Shown one piece after another: positions 1 through 9,321 of a DNA stretch of 64,000 bases. The notes under the pieces were generated by a model. It saw only the letters and a program-made list of their open reading frames with translations, was not told where the DNA came from and did no database searches. Where the stretch lies: positions 1 to 64,000 of the forward strand of contig JBBCIS010000004.1 in NCBI GenBank assembly GCA_037189845.1, written 5' to 3'. Positions within the stretch are counted from its first letter, which is position 1; each line of letters starts with the position of its first letter. The translations under genes and the position numbers were made by a program. Source of the DNA: JAMLHH01 sp037189845 (GTDB lineage: Bacteria; Bacteroidota; Bacteroidia; Chitinophagales; JADIYW01).

Positions 1-74
1 ACAATGCCTTTATCCTGAGCAAATGTACTCACGCTAATACATAAAAATACCAGTACACTCAACAAATACCTCAT
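1..74 (-). CDS. N-terminus of an exported protein (runs off the left edge)
   Basis: Only the first 24 or so codons are inside the window. On the minus strand they read as a clean signal peptide: Met-Arg, a hydrophobic Leu/Val/Phe core, then a Thr-Phe-Ala-Gln-Asp cleavage site, so the product is exported. The ATG at 74-72 overlaps the TGA of the upstream gene (ATGA), which makes translational coupling and membership of the same long minus-strand operon very likely. Nothing can be said about the mature protein. Confidence 0.75.
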   Translation of the reverse strand, partial: MRYLLSVLVFLCISVSTFAQDKGI

Positions 75-793
75 GGCTTACCCCTTTTTGAGCGTTCTGA
101 AACATATTCCGGGCCATGAAAATTATAGGTGGAATAGGGAGGTTTTAATTGATACGCTTCCTTGCCTTCCTTTTGCAGGAAAGTGTCCAGCGCCGCTTTT
201 GCGCTCAGCTCTCCGGCAAGGGCAGAACTGCAGCCCGTAAAGACCAGCTCGCTGTACTGCCACTCTGTATCATTCGAGTATTTATACAGAACACCTGTCA
301 GCTGTCCTGCCGGGCTGATATTCACCAGCACATAATGATAGATGACATACGCATTGCGAAAAGCGATCACAACAGCACGGCTGCTATCCTCAAAGATGCG
401 CTCTGAAGCAACATAATATTCCAGCTGCGCAGGCAATATTTCCACGCCTTCAATTTTCAGCTTCTTACTTTTTCCCTTCGAAGACTTTGCATTCTGCTCC
501 TGCAGAGAAAGCGTCGCATTTTTTTCTATATGATTGAGCAGCAGATGATGCTTCTGATCTGAGAATACAGTAGCAAAGCTATATTCAGCGTACTGCCTGT
601 CTTCTGTTGAATAAATCTTTCCGTTGTACTCTTCTGCCCGGGTGCAGTGATCCTTGCTGTCCGCATAGAATGCCGACATCTCAAAGCAACCGGTGGTAGA
701 TGCCGCCAGCAATCTGTCCAGCTCATTGGCTGTAGTTGACTTTATCCATCCTGTCACCAAGAAAAAATTCAATATGCATATGACCGCTCTCAT
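71..793 (-). CDS. Secreted protein of unknown function in the split RHS-like operon
   Basis: 240 residues. It starts with a signal peptide (hydrophobic residues about 4-15, likely cut after Thr-Ala near residue 22). The mature part is mixed alpha/beta with a basic Lys/Ser-rich patch near 103-113 and no family I recognise. Cysteines near 36, 50 and 189 could form disulfides in the periplasm or outside. Its ATG overlaps the stop of the 958-residue gene (ATGA), and its own stop overlaps the next start, so it is co-translated with the shell-like proteins. An accessory or partner role for those proteins is inferred from position only. Confidence 0.7.
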   Translation of the reverse strand: MRAVICILNFFLVTGWIKSTTANELDRLLAASTTGCFEMSAFYADSKDHCTRAEEYNGKIYSTEDRQYAEYSFATVFSDQKHHLLLNHIEKNATLSLQEQNAKSSKGKSKKLKIEGVEILPAQLEYYVASERIFEDSSRAVVIAFRNAYVIYHYVLVNISPAGQLTGVLYKYSNDTEWQYSELVFTGCSSALAGELSAKAALDTFLQKEGKEAYQLKPPYSTYNFHGPEYVSERSKRGKP

Positions 794-3669
794 CAGGGTT
801 GGTTCTTTTTGATATAATTATTGGATTGCTGTAAGGTCAGGATACCTTCTTCTGTTTCTTTTTTCACAGCATATACACTTCCTTCCGCATCGTAGATGTA
901 AATGGTCGCATAGTTATTTGCATCCAGCACAGCACGCAGCCTGTAATCTGACGGGTCATACACATAGGTCTGCAGATTGCCGTCTTCGGGAAATATCCTG
1001 ATATCATCCAGGTACATTTCCTGCTCATTTGTAAATAAGAAATCTATGTATGAGTCTCTGCCGGTATGAATAAATGATGCGCTGATTTTTTGCCATCCGC
1101 TGATCACTTTTCCCGAAGGCTGAAAGAAAAACTCATTTTCTCCGGACTGAACATTGATCCCGATGCCATTGTCCCTGTTATAGCCTTCCAGGGCAGAAGA
1201 CGTGTAATTATTCATCTCATCATGATGGATCCATGCGCTGATGTGGTATTTCTTACCGTGTTCCAGCTGAACTTTGTGCTGTCTGCTCGTAATTCTGACC
1301 GGAGCCTCACCACTCTGAGGAACGGGGCTGACCCGAAGTGATCTTTTGCCGGTATGCGCTTTATCATCTGCAATGCTCAGGTAGCTTAATTGCTGGTATC
1401 CGGTCATCGGAACCTGCTCTTTCAGCATCAGCTCGCCTCTCCAGTGATGACATTCATTGGGTGTAAAGACATTCGGAATCTCTTCCGGAAACTGAATGAT
1501 CATCCAGTCATTATCGCAGGAGGCTCCTACAATCTTTGTCCGGGTAGATAAGGTAAAATCATTGACCTTACCCGTCAGCGGATCCGGAATCATAATATAT
1601 ACATCCGCATTCATCCAGCCGTCACCACAAAGGTCTGACTGCTGAAAAGATTCCAGAGATAATAAGGCATAATTCCCCTGGCCGATCAGGATCGGATATC
1701 GCTGAATGCGTTCGCTGACCGCTGCAATGCTCTGAGGAACGAGATCAATATTTCCTGATGCATTGTTCAGCTGGTGCAATGCTGAGATGCCTGTATATTC
1801 TTCAAATCCTTCATAGCCGATTTCGCCGGTTTTGGCATTGGCAGATACAGCGATGGGTAATTGATTTCTGTAGCCGTACAAAGCCGAGGAATGGATGTCA
1901 AAAATGTCTTTGTTCTCAATATCAAATCCGGAGGAATTATACTGTGTCATTGTTGCATTTAAAATCCAACCCGGCAGGCAGGATGTATCTGCTCCATACA
2001 TCCAGTCAAAAAATTTCACATCATTGATCACCCCATCTCCTTTCAGGTTTACTTTCGGAAGATTGGCCTCTCTGGTCTGGACCCTCTGATCCAGATAATC
2101 ATAAGCATGCACCGGGCGATAGATACCTGAGCTACCTTTCTGATAAGAGGGTAATGATTTAAAACTGTACAGATCTGCCTCTGTATTCCAGCTCATCTGC
2201 ATGTAGGCGGGCGGCCAGTTGGACGAAAATTCTGAAGCTGAAATATTGATGACTGAATCTATCTTATACACCGTCCTGTCAAAACCGGACAGATCCACAA
2301 TCAGTGCAGTATCTTTTAAAATACAATCTTTCCCAACAGATTTAGCAGTTGCTGTCACGTATGTCCCTTTGGGAAAGGTTTTTATTTGAGTATTAGATCC
2401 CGGACTGAAACAAGAGGATGTCCATTGTATATCCTCTATGTTACCGGGCAGCTCCAAAGTAACTCCGGTCTGTGAAGGACAGATAAAATACTGATCTGAA
2501 AATCCGAAGTCTGAGGGCAATGGATGAATAGTTATCGTATCATAATAAAAATATGCGTAATCAAACTTATTATATACGCATTTTACTTCCAGCCGATAAT
2601 CTCCAGCAGGTAATCCTGTAAAGGTATTTCCTGAAGCAGTATATGTTTGCTCGTCACATCCGTCATATATACCGTTGAGTGTTCCATCTCTATATAATTT
2701 GATATCAAAATCACTGCGTACAGTATGCGAACCACTGGGACTATTATTGCTTTTGTAGTACTTCCCTCCTGTCCTGTCATCAAATTCAAGTGTTACAGTC
2801 CCGTTATCTGTAACTCCTGAATGACATGGTTGCTGGACACTATAATCAATGTTAGTAATTCGCTGATGAACAGCAAACTGATAATTCAAAGTATCCAATA
2901 AACTGCAATTATATCTTAAGATCAATCTGATCTGATATATATTATAGGTATTGCCGTCCGCCAAATCTTCAAAAAATTGAGGTTTAAATCTCAACATGTT
3001 ATATGCATTTAAATCATTACACACCATACTTCTGAAATGTGCACTCAATTTATGTTCAGCAGCTGTCTGTATTATATGATTTGTATCTGCTGACAACACC
3101 GGCAGCCATTCATTCTCTCCCATTTTTATTTCGAATCTGATACTATCCACGTTGAAATAAGAAGCCTCTCCCGTACCAAGCTCATTTGCGCTATAGAAAA
3201 GTGAATACCAATTGGGGCTTTCAGCAATTTGAAAAAAAGTACTATTATACTTAGAACGTGAGCTGTCGCAACTTAATGTAAGCTTTCCAAATGGCTGATG
3301 AGTAATTTGATTAGCAACATGAAACAAATAATAGTCATCCCTTATCCATTGTTTACCATCAAACAGTCCGGTCTGTTTTGAGGCATTCAAAAAGTGTTCT
3401 TGCGTCAAGATAAAAGAACCATGATTCCCATTTATATCATTCCACGTAATAGTTGTAATATTATTCGTACTCTCCCTGCAAAATGCCCTTGGTCCCACTG
3501 TTGGGAAAAAAACATGATTAGGAGATGCAAATTTCTCAAGCCTATACTTACCTATATAACTTCTATCTACACTATTTTGTAGACCAAGCGTGGGCTGGGC
3601 CTCCAGCTGGTAAAAAATACACCCTAAAAAAAGGAATAGTATATAATATTTATGGGCATACCACATCAT
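793..3669 (-). CDS. Large secreted protein resembling the C-terminal half of a Bacteroidota YD/RHS-type shell protein
   Basis: 958 residues with an N-terminal signal peptide (cut near Leu-Glu-Ala-Gln, residues 22-25). The middle has beta-rich, immunoglobulin-like stretches. Around residues 770-890 there is a jelly-roll-like carbohydrate-binding pattern (a Gly-Lys-Arg-Ser-Leu-Arg-Val strand near the start, a Tyr-Leu-Asp-Asp-Ile-Arg strand near the end). The last about 55 residues (YVYDPSDYRLRAVLDANNYA onward, then a Lys-Lys-Glu-Thr-Glu-Glu-Gly-Ile motif) match the usual ending of very large Bacteroidota YD/RHS proteins as I know them. No RHS core and no toxin-like C-terminal domain is seen. 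The gene overlaps the 1643-residue gene by 20 bp, so the two look like halves of a split protein. Function unknown. Confidence 0.75.
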   Translation of the reverse strand: MMWYAHKYYILFLFLGCIFYQLEAQPTLGLQNSVDRSYIGKYRLEKFASPNHVFFPTVGPRAFCRESTNNITTITWNDINGNHGSFILTQEHFLNASKQTGLFDGKQWIRDDYYLFHVANQITHQPFGKLTLSCDSSRSKYNSTFFQIAESPNWYSLFYSANELGTGEASYFNVDSIRFEIKMGENEWLPVLSADTNHIIQTAAEHKLSAHFRSMVCNDLNAYNMLRFKPQFFEDLADGNTYNIYQIRLILRYNCSLLDTLNYQFAVHQRITNIDYSVQQPCHSGVTDNGTVTLEFDDRTGGKYYKSNNSPSGSHTVRSDFDIKLYRDGTLNGIYDGCDEQTYTASGNTFTGLPAGDYRLEVKCVYNKFDYAYFYYDTITIHPLPSDFGFSDQYFICPSQTGVTLELPGNIEDIQWTSSCFSPGSNTQIKTFPKGTYVTATAKSVGKDCILKDTALIVDLSGFDRTVYKIDSVINISASEFSSNWPPAYMQMSWNTEADLYSFKSLPSYQKGSSGIYRPVHAYDYLDQRVQTREANLPKVNLKGDGVINDVKFFDWMYGADTSCLPGWILNATMTQYNSSGFDIENKDIFDIHSSALYGYRNQLPIAVSANAKTGEIGYEGFEEYTGISALHQLNNASGNIDLVPQSIAAVSERIQRYPILIGQGNYALLSLESFQQSDLCGDGWMNADVYIMIPDPLTGKVNDFTLSTRTKIVGASCDNDWMIIQFPEEIPNVFTPNECHHWRGELMLKEQVPMTGYQQLSYLSIADDKAHTGKRSLRVSPVPQSGEAPVRITSRQHKVQLEHGKKYHISAWIHHDEMNNYTSSALEGYNRDNGIGINVQSGENEFFFQPSGKVISGWQKISASFIHTGRDSYIDFLFTNEQEMYLDDIRIFPEDGNLQTYVYDPSDYRLRAVLDANNYATIYIYDAEGSVYAVKKETEEGILTLQQSNNYIKKNQP

Positions 3670-6600
3670 CGATTGATTTTAAAGGGTTTACTTTAGATAG
3701 CACAGAGCCGGCCGGGACCTGAAGCATATTCTTATATCCGGACCGTATAACCTGGATTTCCAGAGGCGGGGTCTCTTGATTGACTGCTAAACCGGATTGA
3801 CTGGCAGCAAGCTGTACCCATATTTCCTTATCTGTCTTATTGACTTTGGTAATATAAGCTTTCTTTTCTTCTATCAATATTTCATCTCCGTTTGTCAGGC
3901 GGTCAATTCCATTATCTTCTGTCAGGGAGAAAATGTAGTAGCTGCCATCTGCTGTCATGCTGACGTATTTACCTTTGAACCGGACACCGGCATTCTGATA
4001 AGCACCGCCCATGTTTTCATACATCCAGTAAGCAGGAATTGTATATTGATATATCGTATCCTGAAACTCATCTGTAAAGGAAGTCAGAACAGGTTGGGCT
4101 GTCAAAGCATCATATACTTCATTCTTCACAAACTTGTGGGAACCCTCAGAATATTCCTCTACGCCATACGGAACTCCGAAGCGATGGACAATTTTATTAG
4201 TCACTGCCAGATGAGTTTCCCGCGCATTCTCCTGGGTAGAAGGTATAGCTCCTACTACTACAAAAAACACAAAAGGTTCCAGATTGGGTCTTAGTCCGGA
4301 AGCAAGTGAAAAGCTTCTGGAAGTCCGGACACCATTATATATTTCGTAATCAATTCCCAGATATTTATTTTGTATGGCCTTCAGATATCCGTCTGTTGTA
4401 GGAATATAGTTGTTTAGTTTCTTACTGGTCTGATTATTTATTACAGTATCATTGGCATAAAAAAAGTTTTTCGTATATGAAACCGGAGCTGCATAGTCAA
4501 TCGTTCCTTCACTGCTGATCCTGTAATTATGGGTAGATTTTTCTTTTCCCGACATATCGTTCAGCTCTACATAATATCCTTGTGAAGCAGCAATCTTATC
4601 CCAGCCAATCGAACCAATAAAAGGAATCGTGATAGGTGGAGTTGATTTAAAAGTTCTCAAAGACTCCTTGCTCTCCAATTTTGTAGCACTCATAAACACC
4701 GGAAAATCTTTATGCGTATAAAATTCCTTGACAGATACCCCGGTCGTAGGAATATATACCGGTAGCTCTGCTGACAGCACTTTGGCTGTATTGAGGCTCT
4801 TTACCTCTACTTTTGAATAGCCTATAGAAGGAGCAGGATAGTACGTTTCCTGAATGGGTAATTCTGTATATGATTTCACTGATGTATTTAATGCCATGGC
4901 TTTATCGAAAAAGGATGCTTTACGGAGTGCTGTTTCATCACCACCAATCATCGGTTCATAGCTTGCTACACCTGAGCTAATCGTTTGGCCATTTTCGGTG
5001 GTCGTATACTGATAAGTAACTCCTGACGTATCTGTCACTCCCTGAAATTTATGAATCAGCTTCACCGATTTGACCCGATTACCGCCCCCATATTTATATC
5101 CTGTAACATTGTTCAGGCGGATATATGAATGTTCCCATTGAATATTTAATCCAAAGCCTTTTTCATTAGCTCTTTTATAGAAGCTTCTCAGATCAGAAAA
5201 AAGAGTGAGAAAATTGGTCGCAACACCGACAATTTCTGCCATTTTTTCTTTTCCGGAAGAATTTTCCGGGTCGCCTATTTTCAAGGGTTCGTTTCCTGTC
5301 ATGATTTCCGGTCTGGACATCTGTAAATAATTCCAGGCGGCAACTGCAAAAGGATGGATATTTCCTGCCTTTGTATTGATTCTTTTTAATTGGACATATG
5401 CTGTTGTACTATTGACCAGACCATAATCCAGCACTTCTGCATAGCCTGAAATATATTCGAAATGATCTCCAAGATTGATCATATCCGATTTCACCTTAAA
5501 ATAAACCTGACCTGTATTGTCAAAGTATTCACTTAAAAGCTGCTTTTGCTCCTGGGTGGACAGCCCTGACGGAACAGGTTCCGCCAACTTGAAATGTATC
5601 CGATCCGATTCGGAACGTAACAAAGGCCATGATTCATCGGGATTGTCCAGCTGATACATCTGCATCGCTTTCTTATTCTGGACATACGCATAATCATCTG
5701 CTTCATAATCCACCTGGATCAGAGCCCCGGTAGGTAGAGTGATTTCTTTCAAGCTCCAAACCGCAGCTCTTTTATCCAACACAGCTTTACCATCAAATTG
5801 TCTGACATAAGGATAATATTGGTTCGGATATTGCGGATGATCCGGCTGATAATTTCCCCATCTGTCATTTGCATAAGGATGATAATCTGGATTCTCATCA
5901 GGATCATTTGCATGATAATTAAACACGTAAGGATTCAGCTGACCTCTGGCATTATCCCGGTTTTTAAACCAGACGGACATCAATGTCAGCTTCCCCCTCC
6001 CCTGAGGCGTATTGAACAGACCATTGTTCATTCTGCACATCTCCTTTGTGCCTTCATATTTACCCAGATATCCTGCATATTCCAGATAAACCGTTTTGAT
6101 GGCTATCGCATTGTGATTAATATCTCCTTCCTGATATCGCTCTTGCTTGGTAAACAGCTTGATACTATCCAGCTTATAGCTTTTAGCCAAACTATCAGCA
6201 TGGATACTTTCTCCAAGAGAGACAATCTGGTTGCGTGCTCCCATCGCGTCCTCCCGTGAACTGATATAAAATTCCGCCACATGACTCTTCGTTTCAATGG
6301 TAGAAACATACCAGTTCTCTCTTTCACCGTAATGAAAAGAACCCATATCATCTGCATTTTTTGACATCAGTCCTTCCACATAGTTGGCTCCTCTGTATGG
6401 TGCCCGCCATTTATAGGGATTATTTTTATCGCTGGTATTTACATAACCCATTTTTACCCAGTACCCCAGATCATCGTCTGTCACTCCGTCATTCTTCACA
6501 TCTATATAATCCTGCCCAAGCACTGAGGTCAATAAATATGCATGGGCATAAGCAGGAAACTCCTTTTTATCCAATGTCTTTTCATACACTTTATAATCTA

Positions 6601-8581
6601 ATTCTTTGTTTTTTGAAGGGGCATCTACCAGAAATCCCGGATAAGGGCTTGTCCATTTCTCAGCACTAAAAGCAGTCTCTATCGTTTTTTCATTGTATGC
6701 AGGAAGTCCATAAATATATCGGGTTCCTTCAGGCGAAAGACCTTCAAAACCTCCGTAATGATGTCCCGGTCGTGAAGATCTGTTTATCTGTTCAGTATGT
6801 GTTAAGACATTGTGGGAAGTGGATACATTCTTTGTATACTTTACTTTGAAGTGCGGTAAAACCATCTGGTTAGTGAGCTGCTCCATGGTATATCCCTGTA
6901 CCAGTGTCTTTCTGTTCACTCTTTCTACTGAACTGTTTGCATAGTTATTAATTCCAGCTCCCTTATCTTTATATAAAATCTTTGTAGTAGAAAAATCCCT
7001 GGGATTTTTATTCATTATACCAATTCTTGTAGGTTGGAAATCTACAAGAATATCATTCAGATTTTCCGCTTCATACGGTCGGCTTTCTCCATAAGACTGA
7101 AAATAGGTAGGCTCAAAATAGACATCATTGACATCTGTTTTGGTGACATTGTACTTGTATTTTTCTTCTATGCCATTGTCACTGGTCCACATTCCTGATT
7201 TATCCTTATTAAAAGAGGCATATACCGAAAACCCAAAATGGGCAAACCCTTCCAGCCCCAGTGAACCTGTTCCTCCACGGCTGAATCTTTGCGGCTCCGG
7301 TAATATGCCGATATTGGAGTGATAAGGTTTGATCTGGGCTCCTATTCCCTGACCGGAAACACTGTAAATATCATAAGTACCTATGGGGATGGGTAAATGT
7401 TCCAGATTTTTGTGAATCATGGCCTCTTTTTCATAATTATGATCTGATAAAAACGGCTGATCAGTATCACCATCTTCACTTATCTGAGATTCCGCGCTTG
7501 CAAAATTTTGAAAGCCATAGGATTTGAGGTACTGGGTAGCTCCTCTGTTTTTCAGCATCTCCATATTATAAAAGCCCTGAAAATCTATAGCATAAGCGTA
7601 CATCCCAAAGAATCCGGCACCGGGCTTGAAAGAGAGATTAATTCCACTGTTGACTGTCCTATCGTGGACACTCGGGGATTGAGCTCCGGCAAAGCTGATG
7701 CTTGAACTTGCTCCCACAGATGAACGACTGTAAGTATTTGCCTCATATCCCTTTTGCTCTTCGTCATTAGTTAATTTTCCTCTTTCATCTTCAATAAATT
7801 TAGAATTCTCTTCTTTTAATTTACTCTTTGTCACTGAAGCAGAAAGGGAAAATCCTGTAATACCCATGTTGGAGTTATAATTCATTCCTAAATTCAATCC
7901 TCCGGAAACAGTATTATCTCCGTCTTTTTGTTTCATACCCAAACCTACACTTGGACTGACAGAAGCACCTTCGAACCGGTCATTTGAAAAATCCAGACCA
8001 ATGTTGGCCGTCATAGGCCCCCCTATTCCAAAGCTGGCCCCAATTCCTAAATCAGAAGTATAACCGTAACCTTTATATGTATTTGAGTACAATTTCACAC
8101 CTGCTGACAAAGAAATGATATCCTGTGTATTCAGACCTACAATTTCTGCACCCGGAACAAGCTTTGCTCCCACTCCTACGGTCACATTAGGCATAGCATC
8201 CTTTTTCACCTTGACAATATCCCCGTTGAACTCATCCGGCAAGCCTCTCATACCTCTGTTGATTTGCCCTACGCTCAGATTCCAACCCAGTCCTACCCAG
8301 CTGGCTTCCTCATCTCCGGTAATTCCCGAACTATATGATAAATTCACCGGATAGCCGCCATTAGGTCCCGGAATCTCCAGCAAGGGGATATTATAAGAGA
8401 AATTTCCGGAGAAAAGATCTACCATATCATTTGCCGAATACGGTGTAAAGCTCTGTACTTCCGGCTGAGTAGGCCCGGAGGTCAATGCATAGGATACATT
8501 CGTGGAAATGAAGTTGACCGCAAATATACCCAGCAGAATTTTTGCTATCTTTTTATCGTATGATTTTATCAATCGTATCAT
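3650..8581 (-). CDS. Giant secreted SpvB/RHS-shell-like protein (N-terminal half)
   Basis: 1643 residues. A signal peptide occupies about residues 1-33. The mature start carries a typical Bacteroidota YD/RHS entry module: a Phe-Ser-Gly-Asn-Phe-Ser-Tyr-Asn-Ile-Pro-Leu strand, a Pro-Val-Asn-Leu-Ser-Tyr-Ser-Ser-Gly motif, then Trp-Val-Gly-Leu-Gly-Trp-Asn-Leu. This recalls the SpvB/TcdB N-terminal region that builds the beta-shell of Tc and RHS proteins. Residues about 140-330 are Gly/Ser-rich beta strands. No PxxxxDPxGL-type RHS core, protease or toxin domain follows, so the protein is only part of a shell. It ends inside the first codons of the 958-residue gene (20-bp overlap). It is probably exported to the surface; the cargo, if any, is unknown. 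Confidence 0.8.
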   Translation of the reverse strand: MIRLIKSYDKKIAKILLGIFAVNFISTNVSYALTSGPTQPEVQSFTPYSANDMVDLFSGNFSYNIPLLEIPGPNGGYPVNLSYSSGITGDEEASWVGLGWNLSVGQINRGMRGLPDEFNGDIVKVKKDAMPNVTVGVGAKLVPGAEIVGLNTQDIISLSAGVKLYSNTYKGYGYTSDLGIGASFGIGGPMTANIGLDFSNDRFEGASVSPSVGLGMKQKDGDNTVSGGLNLGMNYNSNMGITGFSLSASVTKSKLKEENSKFIEDERGKLTNDEEQKGYEANTYSRSSVGASSSISFAGAQSPSVHDRTVNSGINLSFKPGAGFFGMYAYAIDFQGFYNMEMLKNRGATQYLKSYGFQNFASAESQISEDGDTDQPFLSDHNYEKEAMIHKNLEHLPIPIGTYDIYSVSGQGIGAQIKPYHSNIGILPEPQRFSRGGTGSLGLEGFAHFGFSVYASFNKDKSGMWTSDNGIEEKYKYNVTKTDVNDVYFEPTYFQSYGESRPYEAENLNDILVDFQPTRIGIMNKNPRDFSTTKILYKDKGAGINNYANSSVERVNRKTLVQGYTMEQLTNQMVLPHFKVKYTKNVSTSHNVLTHTEQINRSSRPGHHYGGFEGLSPEGTRYIYGLPAYNEKTIETAFSAEKWTSPYPGFLVDAPSKNKELDYKVYEKTLDKKEFPAYAHAYLLTSVLGQDYIDVKNDGVTDDDLGYWVKMGYVNTSDKNNPYKWRAPYRGANYVEGLMSKNADDMGSFHYGERENWYVSTIETKSHVAEFYISSREDAMGARNQIVSLGESIHADSLAKSYKLDSIKLFTKQERYQEGDINHNAIAIKTVYLEYAGYLGKYEGTKEMCRMNNGLFNTPQGRGKLTLMSVWFKNRDNARGQLNPYVFNYHANDPDENPDYHPYANDRWGNYQPDHPQYPNQYYPYVRQFDGKAVLDKRAAVWSLKEITLPTGALIQVDYEADDYAYVQNKKAMQMYQLDNPDESWPLLRSESDRIHFKLAEPVPSGLSTQEQKQLLSEYFDNTGQVYFKVKSDMINLGDHFEYISGYAEVLDYGLVNSTTAYVQLKRINTKAGNIHPFAVAAWNYLQMSRPEIMTGNEPLKIGDPENSSGKEKMAEIVGVATNFLTLFSDLRSFYKRANEKGFGLNIQWEHSYIRLNNVTGYKYGGGNRVKSVKLIHKFQGVTDTSGVTYQYTTTENGQTISSGVASYEPMIGGDETALRKASFFDKAMALNTSVKSYTELPIQETYYPAPSIGYSKVEVKSLNTAKVLSAELPVYIPTTGVSVKEFYTHKDFPVFMSATKLESKESLRTFKSTPPITIPFIGSIGWDKIAASQGYYVELNDMSGKEKSTHNYRISSEGTIDYAAPVSYTKNFFYANDTVINNQTSKKLNNYIPTTDGYLKAIQNKYLGIDYEIYNGVRTSRSFSLASGLRPNLEPFVFFVVVGAIPSTQENARETHLAVTNKIVHRFGVPYGVEEYSEGSHKFVKNEVYDALTAQPVLTSFTDEFQDTIYQYTIPAYWMYENMGGAYQNAGVRFKGKYVSMTADGSYYIFSLTEDNGIDRLTNGDEILIEEKKAYITKVNKTDKEIWVQLAASQSGLAVNQETPPLEIQVIRSGYKNMLQVPAGSVLSKVNPLKSIDDVVCP

Positions 8582-8584
8582 TGT

Positions 8585-9319
8585 CTATTCTTTTCTTTTA
8601 AATCTTCCTTGTAAAAACTGCCCTTTCCCGTTGTCAATAAATATAGTATGGGGTTGTCCCGATGCAATAGTATCCAGCTTAAGCGACAGGTAATTCACTC
8701 CATAATTAACGGCCAGAGAATCCGTCGACTGCATGTGTGTGCCTGAGTTATTGACCAGCTTATACTTCACATAATCGATATTGTATGGGATTTTAAACTT
8801 TACTCTCAGCGTGTCATCCGGTATTTCATAGATAAAGGTGTTCTTTTCTGAATTCAGCTCGAAATACGGCTTTCTCTGGAGATTATTTGGGACAATGTTG
8901 CTACAGATAAATCTAAAAGTAGAAGGAGCTGATATATGTTGTATGTAGCTGGTCAGATCTCCCAGATCATGGTTATTCCTGTTCTCATTATTGACAGTAT
9001 ATACAATCCAGGCATATTCTTCATTGCAGGTCAGTGATGCAGCTGTTAAAGGATAATAATATGCAGAAGATCCATATACTATATTCTGATGTACAGAAGG
9101 ATGGTTATTGAGCGCGGCAATCGGTGAAGGTTCAGAACCCATTTCGACAATCTTAATGTAAAACCTGTTTATACCGGGAACATCGGTCCAGTCAAAGTAT
9201 GGTGTAGGTGTCAGAACATCCTGTCCGTTGACAGGTGCCTGTAACAATATTTGTCCGTATATATTGCCGTATATACACCCAAATAATAGCAGTAAAATTC
9301 CATTTCTCATCTCTGACAT
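8585..9319 (-). CDS. Small secreted protein with fibronectin-III-like start
   Basis: 244 residues. The signal peptide contains an Ile-Leu-Leu-Leu-Leu-Phe-Gly core and is likely cut after Ile-Tyr-Gly-Gln. The following Pro-Thr-Pro-Tyr-Phe-Asp-Trp-Thr-Asp-Val pattern is the typical entry of a fibronectin type III-like or T9SS-associated beta-sandwich domain, in which the polymer is treated as an extracted 'value in context'. The C-terminal 80 residues look like a second beta-sandwich. It lies 3 bp upstream of the 1643-residue gene and 2 bp downstream of the beta-barrel gene, so it is part of the operon. It may be a periplasmic or surface adaptor; this is inference. Confidence 0.7.
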   Translation of the reverse strand: MSEMRNGILLLLFGCIYGNIYGQILLQAPVNGQDVLTPTPYFDWTDVPGINRFYIKIVEMGSEPSPIAALNNHPSVHQNIVYGSSAYYYPLTAASLTCNEEYAWIVYTVNNENRNNHDLGDLTSYIQHISAPSTFRFICSNIVPNNLQRKPYFELNSEKNTFIYEIPDDTLRVKFKIPYNIDYVKYKLVNNSGTHMQSTDSLAVNYGVNYLSLKLDTIASGQPHTIFIDNGKGQFLQGRFKRKE

Positions 9320-9321
9320 TT

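Noticed and set aside
3650..8581. Polymorphic RHS toxin with immunity gene
   Set aside because: No RHS core signature, no pre-toxin motif and no variable C-terminal domain; the small gene downstream is secreted, unlike a cytoplasmic immunity protein.
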